DNA of 64,000 bases from Methylocystaceae bacterium (GCA_013373205.1 JABXIG010000004.1:124001-188000); one strand, 5' to 3'. Counted from the first letter of the stretch, positions 9,867 to 19,648 are shown. Numbers and translations are program-made. Notes: generated from the letters alone by a model not told the origin.

Positions 9867-10817
9867 ATGACCAATTTCAAAGAAATCTGCAAAGCGTTTT
9901 TGCCACAAAAACATTTAAACCAAGCAACCAGTATCTATTCTATTTTCAAAAACCCAAAGGTAGAATTACCCTTTTTAATTAATGACTTCAAACAAGATTG
10001 GCATGCAATTAGTAAACAAATATCTTATCCGACACATTTTATTCTAATTTGCGGACTACCTAAATCCGGTACAACTTGGATTGAACAAATTTTTCTTCAA
10101 GTGCCTGGATTTATCCAACAAAACAAAAGTCCATTACGAGGATTTAGTGGGTTTACACAGCTCGTTCACGCCCACGATATTAATCATGAAATGCTATTAC
10201 ATCCCAAAAACAGATATAGCTTTCTAAAGCTTCATTGCCATTATTCTGATAAAAATATTAAAGTTATTGAAGAAGCTGGGGTGCACCCAATTATCATGAT
10301 CCGTGATATACGTGATATGATGATTTCCCGCTATTTTCATATCATAAGCCAACCAGACCATTGGATGCATGACTTATGCAAAGATGTATCCCCACAAGAA
10401 GGTTTTTCTAAAAGCCTGTATTCCCATATCAATGGAGAAGAGGATCCAATTGAATATTACATTAAATGGATCAAAGATTGGATTAACTACCATAGCAACA
10501 ACCCTAATAAATGCCTCATTATCACTTATGAAGCCTTAAAGAAAGATACCTTTTTGACCTGCAAAAATATGTTGGAGTTTCACGGTATTGTTTTAAACGA
10601 CCTTGAAATTGAAGCTTTACTTCTTCGCCAAAAAGAAGCCCAAAATAAATTCAATAAGGATAATCTCAAGGCAAATTTAAATCAAAGTGGTCGTACACAA
10701 TCCACCTTACGAAAAGGCGCTGTTGGAGGCTGGCAAGAGTTTATGACTCCTGAACAAGTCAAACTCTTTGACCAAAAAGCTCACAATATTATCGAATATA
10801 CGAATCAATTTACCTGA
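9867..10817 (+). CDS. PAPS-dependent sulfotransferase
   Basis: 316 residues of the sulfotransferase family 1 fold. The 5'-phosphosulfate loop GLPKSGTTW is at residues 63-71. The 3'-phosphate region is MIRDIRDMMISRYFH, and the C-terminal RKGAVGGWQEFMTPEQ near residue 280 corresponds to the RKGxxGDWK PAPS-binding motif. No signal peptide or membrane segment is seen, so it acts in the cytoplasm, transferring sulfate from PAPS to a hydroxyl or amine. The gene is clearly more AT-rich than its neighbours and has AT-rich flanks, which suggests acquisition by transfer. Its acceptor is unknown; the adjoining glycan genes make a surface polysaccharide the best guess. Confidence 0.88.
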   Translation: MTNFKEICKAFLPQKHLNQATSIYSIFKNPKVELPFLINDFKQDWHAISKQISYPTHFILICGLPKSGTTWIEQIFLQVPGFIQQNKSPLRGFSGFTQLVHAHDINHEMLLHPKNRYSFLKLHCHYSDKNIKVIEEAGVHPIIMIRDIRDMMISRYFHIISQPDHWMHDLCKDVSPQEGFSKSLYSHINGEEDPIEYYIKWIKDWINYHSNNPNKCLIITYEALKKDTFLTCKNMLEFHGIVLNDLEIEALLLRQKEAQNKFNKDNLKANLNQSGRTQSTLRKGAVGGWQEFMTPEQVKLFDQKAHNIIEYTNQFT

Positions 10818-10881
10818 TTAATCAAATTGTGTAAAAGACTTAAGAAAGTTTTCACTATTATGCTTTTTTTACAATTCTGTC

Positions 10882-12111
10882 TTAACGGTTCTGCGTTAAA
10901 TCTTCTTCCGGGTACGCCCCAATATGATGAATAGATAAGTCAGCCCCACGAAATTCTTCTTCTTCGCTCAGGCGGATACCAACGGTTTTAGCTAATACGC
11001 CATAGACAATGAAACCCGCAATACCAGCAAAAACAATCCCGATCAATGAGCCAACAAGCTGTGCCATAAAGCTGACACCGCCCATCCCGCCTAAAACTTC
11101 CAGACCAAAAATACCACAAGCGATTCCACCGAGAAGACCACACATACCGTGCAACGGCCACACACCCAGCACGTCGTCGATCTTCCATTTATTCTGGCAT
11201 TGCTCAAAGCCCCAGACAAACAAAGCACCTGCCAGCCCCCCTGTGACCAGTGCCCCGACCGGATGCATCACGTCAGAGCCAGCACATACTGCGACCAGTC
11301 CGGCCAGCGCCCCGTTGTGAATAAAGCCCGGGTCGTTCTTGCCAACCACCACAGCCATCAAGATACCACCGATCATCGCCATTAAAGAATTCACTGCCAC
11401 AAGACCGGTGACGCCTTCCAGACTTTGAGCCGACATGACGTTAAAACCAAACCAACCGACACAAAGAATCCAAGACCCCAGGGCCAAAAACGGAATATTG
11501 CTCGGTGGAATACCGATAACACGGCCGTCCGACTTATAGCGACCCATGCGCGCACCCAACATGACAACCGCGCCAAGGGCTAACCAACCGCCAACCGCAT
11601 GCACGACAATTGAACCTGCAAAATCATGGAAGGATGCCCCGAAAGTGGCTTCAATCCAGCCCTGCATACCGAAATTACCGTTCCAGACAATGCCTTCGAA
11701 AAACGGATAGACCAGACCTGTTAAAATCGCGGTCGCCATCAACTGCGGGAAGAAACGCGCCCGTTCTGCAATCCCACCGGAAATAATCGCCGGAATAGCG
11801 GCGGCAAATGTCAAAAGGAAGAAAAATTTGACCAGATCAAAACCGCTTTTGGCAAATAAGTCGCCCGACGCACCCGAGATTACATTGGCCGGTGCCAGAA
11901 AACTGACCCCATAGGCCACCATATAACCCACAAAGAAATATGCCACTGTGGAAACTGCAAAATCCACGATGATTTTAACCAGTGCATTCACCTGGTTTTT
12001 ACGGCGAACTGTTCCGACTTCCAGAAAAGCGAAGCCTGCGTGCATGGCAAGGACCATAATCGCGCCCATAAGCACAAAAAAGACATCCGCCCCAATTTGG
12101 ATGGTTTCCAT
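10882..12111 (-). CDS. amt: ammonium transporter (Amt family), second copy
   Basis: 409 residues with about 11 membrane segments and no clear signal peptide. Family motifs include DFAGSIVVHAVGGWLALGA and the pore histidine regions (GALAGLVAVCAG, WPLHGMCGLLGG). It conducts ammonium/ammonia across the inner membrane. It lies downstream of, and in the same direction as, glnK-amtB, but a terminator and 378 bp separate them, so it has its own promoter. Its N-terminus and sequence differ enough from the other copy to indicate an old paralogue rather than a recent duplication. Confidence 0.93.
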   Translation of the reverse strand: METIQIGADVFFVLMGAIMVLAMHAGFAFLEVGTVRRKNQVNALVKIIVDFAVSTVAYFFVGYMVAYGVSFLAPANVISGASGDLFAKSGFDLVKFFFLLTFAAAIPAIISGGIAERARFFPQLMATAILTGLVYPFFEGIVWNGNFGMQGWIEATFGASFHDFAGSIVVHAVGGWLALGAVVMLGARMGRYKSDGRVIGIPPSNIPFLALGSWILCVGWFGFNVMSAQSLEGVTGLVAVNSLMAMIGGILMAVVVGKNDPGFIHNGALAGLVAVCAGSDVMHPVGALVTGGLAGALFVWGFEQCQNKWKIDDVLGVWPLHGMCGLLGGIACGIFGLEVLGGMGGVSFMAQLVGSLIGIVFAGIAGFIVYGVLAKTVGIRLSEEEEFRGADLSIHHIGAYPEEDLTQNR

Positions 12112-12190
12112 TTCTCTCTACCTTTTTCCCCGATGGACACACTACCTTCCCAAGTCATGTGCCCAACAAATAAACATTGCTGCCTTTCCT

Positions 12191-12206
12191 AACAAAAAGC
12201 ATGCCA
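12191..12206 (-). promoter_or_regulatory. possible sigma54 promoter of amt
   Basis: The minus strand reads TGGCATGCTTTTTGTT, a partial match to TGGCAC-N5-TTGCA: the -24 GG is present but the -12 GC is GT. It lies about 80 bp before the amt start codon. Nitrogen control of amt genes is common, but no NtrC-like pair was seen upstream, so this is weak. Confidence 0.28.
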
Positions 12207-12420
12207 ATTTTTTAATCATGCATATGAATTAGGCAGAAAATATAGGATTCTGATTAAAAAAAGATCAGAAGCACCCAAAGCGCCGCTGATCCCAATTGAT
12301 GAAACTTTATGCAATTTTATGATTATTTTTTAATCATGTTTAAAAAATAGACAATGTTCTGTTCCCCCCTACACAAGCAGGGGACTCCTTGAAATGAAGA
12401 GACACCCAAAAACAAAGAGG

Positions 12421-12447
12421 CCCTGGTAAAGAAGAACTTTACCAGGG
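12421..12447 (-). terminator. terminator after amtB
   Basis: A perfect 11-bp inverted repeat (CCCTGGTAAAG / CTTTACCAGGG, 5-nt loop), followed on the minus strand by a T-rich tract, 43 bp past the amtB stop. Confidence 0.75.
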
Positions 12448-12489
12448 CCGACCTTTGGGAAGGTAGAGAGATTTAGTAATCGAAGTCGA

Positions 12490-13818
<1,329 letters not shown>

Positions 13819-13832
13819 AATCATAAACTCCC

Positions 13833-14210
<378 letters not shown>

Positions 14211-14246
14211 TCAAAACAAAAGCTTAATCGCCTTTGCACCTTCTAT

Positions 14247-14262
14247 TTCAAGGACCGTGCCA
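14247..14262 (-). promoter_or_regulatory. sigma54-type promoter of glnK-amtB
   Basis: The minus strand reads TGGCACGGTCCTTGAA against the consensus TGGCAC-N5-TTGCA: only the C of the -12 GC differs. It is about 76 bp before the glnK start codon. The NtrC-like sites lie about 70-100 bp upstream, the usual enhancer distance. Confidence 0.6.
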
Positions 14263-14312
14263 GATTCAAAAATTTAATATAAATCGAATAAAAACAACAA
14301 GTTATTAAACGC

Positions 14313-14351
14313 GCACCCGCATAGTGCCAAACACATGCACATTTTTAATGC
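14313..14351 (-). promoter_or_regulatory. pair of NtrC-like enhancer sites
   Basis: Two dyads match the NtrC half-site arrangement GCAC-N7-GTGC: a perfect one at 14313-14327 and one with a single mismatch (GCAC-N7-ATGC) at 14337-14351, centres 24 bp apart. They lie upstream of the sigma54-like promoter of glnK. Confidence 0.5.
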
Positions 14352-14441
14352 CTAAAATTTATGCAATTGTGTTTTTATGTCTACTTTTTGAGCATATTTT
14401 TTAGGCAGAACACCCTTAATGCTTTATAAAGACTCATAAAT

Positions 14442-14885
14442 TCAGAACGCCAGCTGCGCAAAATGATCCAGCATATGGCTTTCTTTTTCATCTTCTGTCG
14501 CACTGAGCACACAATAGACATCACAATATTGCCCTCGATGGAGAACTTCCTTGGCGATCAAATCATCATTTCTGGCTTCCCCGAAATAGAGTTTAAGGCC
14601 AAAAATGGTTTCTTCAATCTGATAGGAAATTTCCAGCACATAACAAAACCCCGCGAGCGGTGCTGATTTGGGCATATGCTTCAAACAGGTTTGTATGGTG
14701 TCAAACTGAACGTCGAAATTGTCGAATGTGCCACACACCCGGTTGGCTTCATGATAGACAGCATCAAAAAAAGCAGGTGACAGCTCCCCTAAGCCTTCTT
14801 TTGCGACAGATTCATAGGCTTTATCCCAGACTCGAGAGAAAACCTGAGCGATGTGCAATTCACATTCATGCATTTCTTTTGTCAT
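14442..14885 (-). CDS. hypothetical protein, 147 aa
   Basis: Not recognised. A soluble, acidic protein of 147 residues with five cysteines (one near the start, others scattered, including YCDVYCVL near the C-terminus), no signal peptide and no membrane segment. Predicted mixed alpha/beta: helical N-terminal half (HIAQVFSRVWDKAYESVAKEGLG...), beta-rich C-terminal half (GFCYVLEISYQIEETIFGLKLYF). Codon use and base composition match the core genome rather than the AT-rich island that starts just upstream. It is divergent from that island and follows the glnK promoter region in the same direction as glnK. Confidence 0.7.
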   Translation of the reverse strand: MTKEMHECELHIAQVFSRVWDKAYESVAKEGLGELSPAFFDAVYHEANRVCGTFDNFDVQFDTIQTCLKHMPKSAPLAGFCYVLEISYQIEETIFGLKLYFGEARNDDLIAKEVLHRGQYCDVYCVLSATEDEKESHMLDHFAQLAF

Positions 14886-14970
14886 GTTTCATTCCTTTTT
14901 CCTGCTTAACTCACCTAATTTAGGTTATATGCCCGCAATAGTTGACATTTTTATTTAATCATATAGGATT

Positions 14971-14995
14971 GACTCGTAACGACTCTTAAAGAGTC
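14971..14995 (+). promoter_or_regulatory. palindromic operator before the RHH gene
   Basis: A perfect 15-bp palindrome (GACTCTT-A-AAGAGTC, 14981-14995) with an additional GACTC half-site at 14971, ten bases from the first arm, 27 bp upstream of the RHH start codon. A -35-like TTGACT overlaps it at 14969. Ribbon-helix-helix proteins typically bind such short repeated half-sites and repress their own operon, so autoregulation is inferred. Confidence 0.5.
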
Positions 14996-15021
14996 ATATT
15001 TAAACTATATCCGATATTGTT

Positions 15022-15192
15022 ATGGCCAAGAAAATTAAATGCACGACCTACCTCGATATAGCCACTTATGAAAAATTAAGCTCTATTGCCAAAACGAAAG
15101 ATAGAAGTAAATCATGGATATTAAATGAAGCATTAAAGGAATACCTATCTAAACAAAATGATATCCCACTTAAGCACCATGATAAGGATTAA
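15022..15192 (+). CDS. small ribbon-helix-helix (CopG-like) DNA-binding protein, 56 aa
   Basis: 56 codons from ATG to TAA. The N-terminal KIKCTTYLDIATYEKLSSIA reads as the beta-strand and first helix of an RHH domain, and DRSKSWILNEALKEYLSKQ as the second helix, with the alternating small/polar residues usual in CopG/Arc-type repressors and antitoxins. RHH proteins dimerise and insert a two-stranded sheet in the major groove. A palindromic operator lies 27 bp upstream and a second small ORF starts two bases after its stop. AT-rich compared with neighbours. It could be an antitoxin, a copy-number-type repressor or a relaxosome accessory factor; there is no recognisable toxin. Confidence 0.7.
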   Translation: MAKKIKCTTYLDIATYEKLSSIAKTKDRSKSWILNEALKEYLSKQNDIPLKHHDKD

Positions 15193-15194
15193 AG

Positions 15195-15395
15195 ATGAAT
15201 AAATATACTCGTATATTAGACATTGAAGGCCTTAGCACAAAAATGCCGACCTTATCTATTAAATGCACACGATATATTCTTGAAGAATATGAGAAGCTAA
15301 AAAAAGCTGGATTTGCATTAGAAGAAATTGGCTCGATCCTTTTACAAAAAGAACAAGAGCAAACACAAAAGTTAATAAGAGAAAAAGTAAAATAA
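15195..15395 (+). CDS. hypothetical small protein downstream of RHH gene, 66 aa
   Basis: 66 residues, starting two bases after the RHH stop, which argues for co-translation. The C-terminal two thirds are predicted alpha-helical and highly charged (YILEEYEKLKKAGFALEEIG, then a Q/E/K-rich tail). No match to ParE, RelE, PIN or other common toxins was recognised. Its last 137 bp run antisense through the 3' end of the membrane-protein gene on the other strand; at most one of the two may be functional over that stretch, or they regulate each other by transcript overlap. Confidence 0.5.
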   Translation: MNKYTRILDIEGLSTKMPTLSIKCTRYILEEYEKLKKAGFALEEIGSILLQKEQEQTQKLIREKVK

Positions 15396-15804
15396 CTGAA
15401 TAAATTATAATATAAAATTGAGAAATATTTTCATTTTTGGAATGCCACTCTGATACTTTTTCTGAGAAAATTTGATCTGAATTATCACCTGCAGGAACAC
15501 CAACTAAAAACGTGTTTGCATATTCAGAAGATAAACCATATTTCAAAATTTCTTCTGGGCATTTAAAAAGAAGTAGTTTACCTGTAAACCATAATAAAAT
15601 TGATATAAAGAAGCAAGCCGCAGACAAATAGTATTCGGGCCCCAGCATCTCATACTGAGCATCACCAATTTTAACAATTGTTTTACTTATTCCATTTGAA
15701 AATAATATAAAAATTGAAAAAATTATATAGCAAATAACGCGTACGGTAGCATCACACGTAAAAGATGAGACAACATATGACCAATAAATTTTACGCCGCT
15801 TCAT
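15259..15804 (-). CDS. hypothetical membrane protein, 181 aa
   Basis: Not recognised. Short basic N-terminus (MKRRKIYWSY), then hydrophobic segments near residues 20-37 and 58-80, a soluble loop of about 50 residues (CPEEILKYGLSSEYANTFLV... to ...EWHSKNENISQ), and one long or two short segments near 130-175. Thus three to four membrane passes with a sizeable loop. It is translationally coupled to the upstream 143-aa gene (TAATG overlap), so the two probably form one unit. Strongly AT-rich. The 3' 137 bp overlap the opposing 66-aa ORF. No signature of a known channel or holin family is visible. Confidence 0.62.
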   Translation of the reverse strand: MKRRKIYWSYVVSSFTCDATVRVICYIIFSIFILFSNGISKTIVKIGDAQYEMLGPEYYLSAACFFISILLWFTGKLLLFKCPEEILKYGLSSEYANTFLVGVPAGDNSDQIFSEKVSEWHSKNENISQFYIIIYSVILLFLLLTFVFALVLFVKGSSQFLLMQIQLFLASHILQEYIVCI

Positions 15805-16235
15805 TAAACTTCACTTATTAAGATTTCTTCTAATGGTAAACCATTTAGCACAGATAAAATCACCATAGAACAGCTTTGAATGATTTTTCTTCTTTCAACC
15901 CTAGTAATATTTCCACTGTGCGCCAATACAGTTAGATCTCGAAGCCAAACCGTTATTTCATCAGTTATTTTTACCTGCTTTTGGCCTTTTTTCTGAGGAA
16001 TTTTATAAATACTACAATCATATTCCCCTTTAGAAAAAACTACTTGCAGTATTGTTCTATTAACATTCTCTTTAATAGCAGGCAAAAGTACATGATAAAC
16101 TCTATCATATGTATCACGATCTGCTGATCTAGGCTTTCCAATATGTCTTTTAGTCATCTCTCGAGCCAATTCATGATCAAGAGTTCTCTCTTTAAAATCA
16201 ACGACTTTTGATTCTACTTCTTTTAATACAGACAT
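15804..16235 (-). CDS. hypothetical soluble protein, 143 aa
   Basis: Not recognised. 143 residues, basic N-terminal half with RHIGKPRSADRDTYDRVYHVL, a central beta-like stretch ending in YKIPQKKGQKQVKITDE, then two amphipathic helices (TRVERRKIIQSCSMVILSVLNG). No signal peptide or membrane segment. Its stop overlaps the start of the 181-aa membrane protein, giving a cytosolic-plus-membrane gene pair in an AT-rich island. The pairing resembles the layout of sensor/effector modules, but nothing in the sequence proves this. Confidence 0.62.
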   Translation of the reverse strand: MSVLKEVESKVVDFKERTLDHELAREMTKRHIGKPRSADRDTYDRVYHVLLPAIKENVNRTILQVVFSKGEYDCSIYKIPQKKGQKQVKITDEITVWLRDLTVLAHSGNITRVERRKIIQSCSMVILSVLNGLPLEEILISEV

Positions 16236-16397
16236 ATGCTTAACCCTGAAATATTTTACCTAAAATCAATCAAAAATAGTCATAATGTTTTTTTGCGTTA
16301 ATTTCAACAGTTTTTTAAACTAATAATTGCGACAATATTTCTCGACAAAATCCCTTAAAAAGCTACAACTAAATATGTAATTTTATGCGAGGGAAAG

Positions 16398-17618
16398 ATG
16401 GCACAGCATCTGGATACGGACGTTCTGATTATTGGCGGCGGATTGGTTGGCGGGCTCACGGCGGCCGCCCTTGCGCGCGCAGGGGTAGATGTCATCGTCG
16501 TTGACGCCGATGACCCGGAAACTCTGCTGAATGCTAAATATGACGGACGCTGTTCTGCCATTGCGCGATCCGTCCATAATGCCTTTGTCGCCCTTGATCT
16601 TTGGGACTTGATGGAATCGGAAGCCGGGATTATTGAAGATATCCGGGTAACCGATGGTAAATCACCCCTATTTTTGCATTTTGACAGCCTTGATCTGGTT
16701 GGCGTGCCCTTTGGTTATATGCTGGAAAACCGCACCATTCGCAAAGCCTTACTGAAAACCCTGCCGGAAATGGATCATGCAACTTACCTTGCCCCCAAAC
16801 GGGTCACCAAGCTGGATCGCAGTGCCTCTGAAGTTAACGCAACACTGGATGATGAGACCAGCATCAAAGCCAAGCTGGTCATTGGTGCAGATGGGCGCGG
16901 GTCATGGGTTCGTAAATCTGCCAATATCGACATTACCAAATGGTCCTACGACCAAACGGCTATTGTCTGCACTGTGGAAAGTGAAAAGCCGCATTTAAAT
17001 GTGGCGCAGGAACATTTCCGCAGCACCGGGCCTTTTGCGATCCTGCCCATGCCGGGCCATCGGAGCTCCATCGTCTGGACGGAAACCAGCCGCACAGCCC
17101 CGGTTTTGATCGGATTGAATGAGGATGATTTTCAGGCCGAACTGTCTGAACGCTTTGGTGATTATTTAGGCGACATCAAAGTCGTTGGTCCACGCTGGTC
17201 TTATCCGCTGACCCTGCAATTTGCCAAACGATCCATTGACCAGCGCCTTGCTTTGGTCGGAGATGCCAGCCACGGCATGCATCCGGTGGCCGGGCAAGGC
17301 TTCAACATGGGCGCGCGTGATGCCTGTGCCATTGCTGAATTAGTCATCCAGACCAAACAGCTGGGCTTGGATATTGGGGCAGGTCGCGTGTTGGAAGATT
17401 ATGATCGCTGGCGTCATTTTGACAACCACCTGATGCTGGCCTCGACGGACGCAATTGTGAAGCTCTTTTCCAACAATGTCGCCCCGATCCGTTTTGCCCG
17501 TGATGTTGGCCTCGCGATTGTGGATCAATTGCCCTTTGCCAAAAAATTCTTCACCAAATCCGCCATGGGACTGGTCGGGGAACTGCCCGAAATTATGAAA
17601 GAGCGTGAGGCGTCCTAA
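16398..17618 (+). CDS. UbiH/UbiF/COQ6-family FAD-dependent hydroxylase
   Basis: 406 residues, normal for ubiquinone-pathway aromatic hydroxylases. FAD-binding GGGLVGG sits at residues 14-20, the ADGRGSWVR (DG) motif in the middle, and the second FAD motif GDASHGMHPVAGQGFNMG near residue 287. These flavoproteins hydroxylate the quinone ring using NAD(P)H and oxygen. Which ring position (UbiH, UbiF or the alphaproteobacterial UbiL-like group) cannot be settled from sequence alone. A GAGGGAAAG site precedes the ATG. Four bases separate it from asnB. Confidence 0.92.
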   Translation: MAQHLDTDVLIIGGGLVGGLTAAALARAGVDVIVVDADDPETLLNAKYDGRCSAIARSVHNAFVALDLWDLMESEAGIIEDIRVTDGKSPLFLHFDSLDLVGVPFGYMLENRTIRKALLKTLPEMDHATYLAPKRVTKLDRSASEVNATLDDETSIKAKLVIGADGRGSWVRKSANIDITKWSYDQTAIVCTVESEKPHLNVAQEHFRSTGPFAILPMPGHRSSIVWTETSRTAPVLIGLNEDDFQAELSERFGDYLGDIKVVGPRWSYPLTLQFAKRSIDQRLALVGDASHGMHPVAGQGFNMGARDACAIAELVIQTKQLGLDIGAGRVLEDYDRWRHFDNHLMLASTDAIVKLFSNNVAPIRFARDVGLAIVDQLPFAKKFFTKSAMGLVGELPEIMKEREAS

Positions 17619-17621
17619 GAC

Positions 17622-19538
17622 ATGTGTGGCATTGCCGGACTTCTTGATCTTAGCCGCAGCACCACCACAGATGCCCTAAGCCAGATCACCCGTACCATGA
17701 CAGACACCTTGGTCCATCGCGGCCCTGATGGTGGTGATATCTGGATAGATGGGGAAACCGGCGTCGGCCTGGGTCATCGCCGCCTTGCCATCATTGATTT
17801 ATCCGAAGCCGGTCACCAGCCCATGACGTCTCACGATGGCCGCTTTGTCATGGTTTATAATGGCGAAGTCTATAATGCTGAAGACCTACGCCCCTATCTA
17901 TTAGAAAAAGGCCATATCTTTAAAGGTCACAGCGATAGCGAAATCATCGTCAATGGCTTTTCAGAATGGGGGGTCCAAGCCACCATTGAAAAGCTGATCG
18001 GAATGTTTGCTATTGCCCTGTGGGATAAGAAAGAACGTCGTTTCTACCTGATCCGCGACCGTCTAGGCATTAAACCGATTTATTGGTCTAATACGGGCAA
18101 AAACTTCTTGTTTGGCTCCGAACTGAAAGCCCTTTATGCCCATCCCGATTGCCCGAAAAGCTTAAATCGCGGGGCCATCGCCGCGTATCTACGCCATAAC
18201 TGCATCCCCGCCCCCCACAGCATCATTGACGGTATCTACAAGCTCATGCCCGGTCATATGCTGGTGCGTGACTTTGATGGGTCGCAATCCATTACCCCGT
18301 ACTGGTCCCTTGAAGATGTCGTAAAAAACCGTACATCCTTTAGCGGCACTGAAACAGAAGCCGTTGATGAACTGGAAAACCTATTAAAAGATGCGGTGAA
18401 GCGCCGCATGGTCTCAGACGTGCCTTTGGGCAGTTTTCTATCCGGCGGGATCGACAGCTCGCTGGTCACAGCCTTGATGCAGGCGCAATCTGATACGCCC
18501 GTGCGCACCTTTTCCATTGGCTTTAACGAAGACGGCTATAACGAAGCCAAACATGCAAAAGCCGTTGCCCAACATTTAGGCACCGATCATACCGAACTTT
18601 ATATCACCCCGGATGAAGCCCGCGATGTCATTCCCAAACTGCCGGATTATTATGACGAGCCTTTTTCAGACAGTTCGCAAATTCCAACCTATCTGGTGTC
18701 TCAAATGACGCGCGACCATGTCACCGTGGCTTTATCTGGCGATGGTGGGGATGAACTTTTTGGCGGCTATACCCGTTATCTGACAGCACAAAAACATGGC
18801 GCAAAACTGTTCGGCCTGCCCAAACCTGTGCGTCAACTGAGCAGCGGTTTCATTAAATCACTCCCCCCCAAAGCCTGGGCACAGCTGATCAAGGTTATCC
18901 CTGAATCCAAACGCCCCAGCCATATGGTAGATAAGCTTTATAAGCTAGCAAACGTGATGGCGGGTAGCCCAGATGACTATTACCGTTCCCTCGTTACCCA
19001 CTGGCCTTACCCGGAACAGGTGGTCATGGGGTCAAGTGAACCAAAAGGGGTGATCTGGGATGATAACGTCCCTACCCTTGTACCGGATTTTGTTGAACGG
19101 ATGCAATATCTCGACACGCTGACTTATATGCAGGATGACATCCTGACCAAAGTAGACCGTGCCAGCATGGCCGTTTCACTTGAAGCGCGTGTGCCGCTGA
19201 TTGATCATCGGGTCGTAGAATTTTCATGGTGCCTGTCTGAACAGATGAAAATCAGAAACGGGCAGGGCAAATGGGCGTTACGCGAAATTCTCTATCGCCA
19301 TGTCCCCAAAGACTTAATTGAACGTCCGAAAATGGGCTTTGGCGTGCCGCTTGATGACTGGCTACGCGGCCCGCTTAAAGACTGGGCGGGTGATCTTTTG
19401 TTCCAGAATAGCGATATTTTTGACCCTGTCTCCATCCAGCAAAAATGGGATGAACATCAAAAAGGTGTGCGCAACTGGCACTATCATTTGTGGGATATTT
19501 TGATGTTTAACAGCTGGCATCAACGCTGGCGCGGGTAA
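17622..19538 (+). CDS. asnB: glutamine-hydrolysing asparagine synthetase
   Basis: 638 residues. The start MCGIAGLLD places the nucleophilic Cys2 of the class II amidotransferase domain right after the initiator Met; GHRRLAIIDLSEAGHQPM and YNGEVYN confirm that domain. The synthetase domain has the PP-loop SFLSGGIDSSLV near residue 271 and the later ALSGDGGDELFGGY. It makes asparagine from aspartate, ATP and glutamine; relatives of this length also amidate sugars in surface-glycan clusters. It begins four bases after the hydroxylase gene, so they are likely co-transcribed, and a terminator follows. Confidence 0.94.
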   Translation: MCGIAGLLDLSRSTTTDALSQITRTMTDTLVHRGPDGGDIWIDGETGVGLGHRRLAIIDLSEAGHQPMTSHDGRFVMVYNGEVYNAEDLRPYLLEKGHIFKGHSDSEIIVNGFSEWGVQATIEKLIGMFAIALWDKKERRFYLIRDRLGIKPIYWSNTGKNFLFGSELKALYAHPDCPKSLNRGAIAAYLRHNCIPAPHSIIDGIYKLMPGHMLVRDFDGSQSITPYWSLEDVVKNRTSFSGTETEAVDELENLLKDAVKRRMVSDVPLGSFLSGGIDSSLVTALMQAQSDTPVRTFSIGFNEDGYNEAKHAKAVAQHLGTDHTELYITPDEARDVIPKLPDYYDEPFSDSSQIPTYLVSQMTRDHVTVALSGDGGDELFGGYTRYLTAQKHGAKLFGLPKPVRQLSSGFIKSLPPKAWAQLIKVIPESKRPSHMVDKLYKLANVMAGSPDDYYRSLVTHWPYPEQVVMGSSEPKGVIWDDNVPTLVPDFVERMQYLDTLTYMQDDILTKVDRASMAVSLEARVPLIDHRVVEFSWCLSEQMKIRNGQGKWALREILYRHVPKDLIERPKMGFGVPLDDWLRGPLKDWAGDLLFQNSDIFDPVSIQQKWDEHQKGVRNWHYHLWDILMFNSWHQRWRG

Positions 19539-19550
19539 CACTTCGCGTAT

Positions 19551-19575
19551 CCCTGTGTAAACAGGGACCTTTTTA
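19551..19575 (+). terminator. terminator after asnB
   Basis: CCCTGT-gtaa-ACAGGG hairpin followed by ACCTTTTTAT, starting 13 bp after the asnB stop. Confidence 0.65.
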
Positions 19576-19596
19576 TAACAAAGGTTTCGTTTTAAA

Positions 19597-19621
19597 AGAC
19601 ACCTGCTTTCGCAGGTGAACG
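19597..19621. repeat. 25-bp palindromic intergenic repeat, copy 1
   Basis: Contains ACCTGC-TTTC-GCAGGT, a six-bp stem with a four-base loop. All 25 bases are identical to the copy at 52904-52928. Like the other copies it lies between convergent genes (asnB and the coiled-coil gene), suggesting a REP-like element or bidirectional terminator. Confidence 0.7.
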
Positions 19622-19648
19622 GTTTCTCTGTCAGGAAATACTTGTATT

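Larger units (their letters stand above)
12112..12489. other. intergenic region between the two ammonium transporter genes
   Basis: No gene is supported in these 378 bp. The half nearest amtB holds the amtB terminator (12421-12447). The half nearest amt is AT-rich and holds a weak sigma54-like element at 12191-12206. A degenerate CCCCT...AGGGG hairpin lies around 12366-12383. Confidence 0.6.

Noticed and set aside
15022-15395. Classical type II toxin-antitoxin pair
   Set aside because: The RHH protein fits an antitoxin, but the 66-aa partner has no ParE, RelE, HigB, PIN or Fic features, so the label is not supported.
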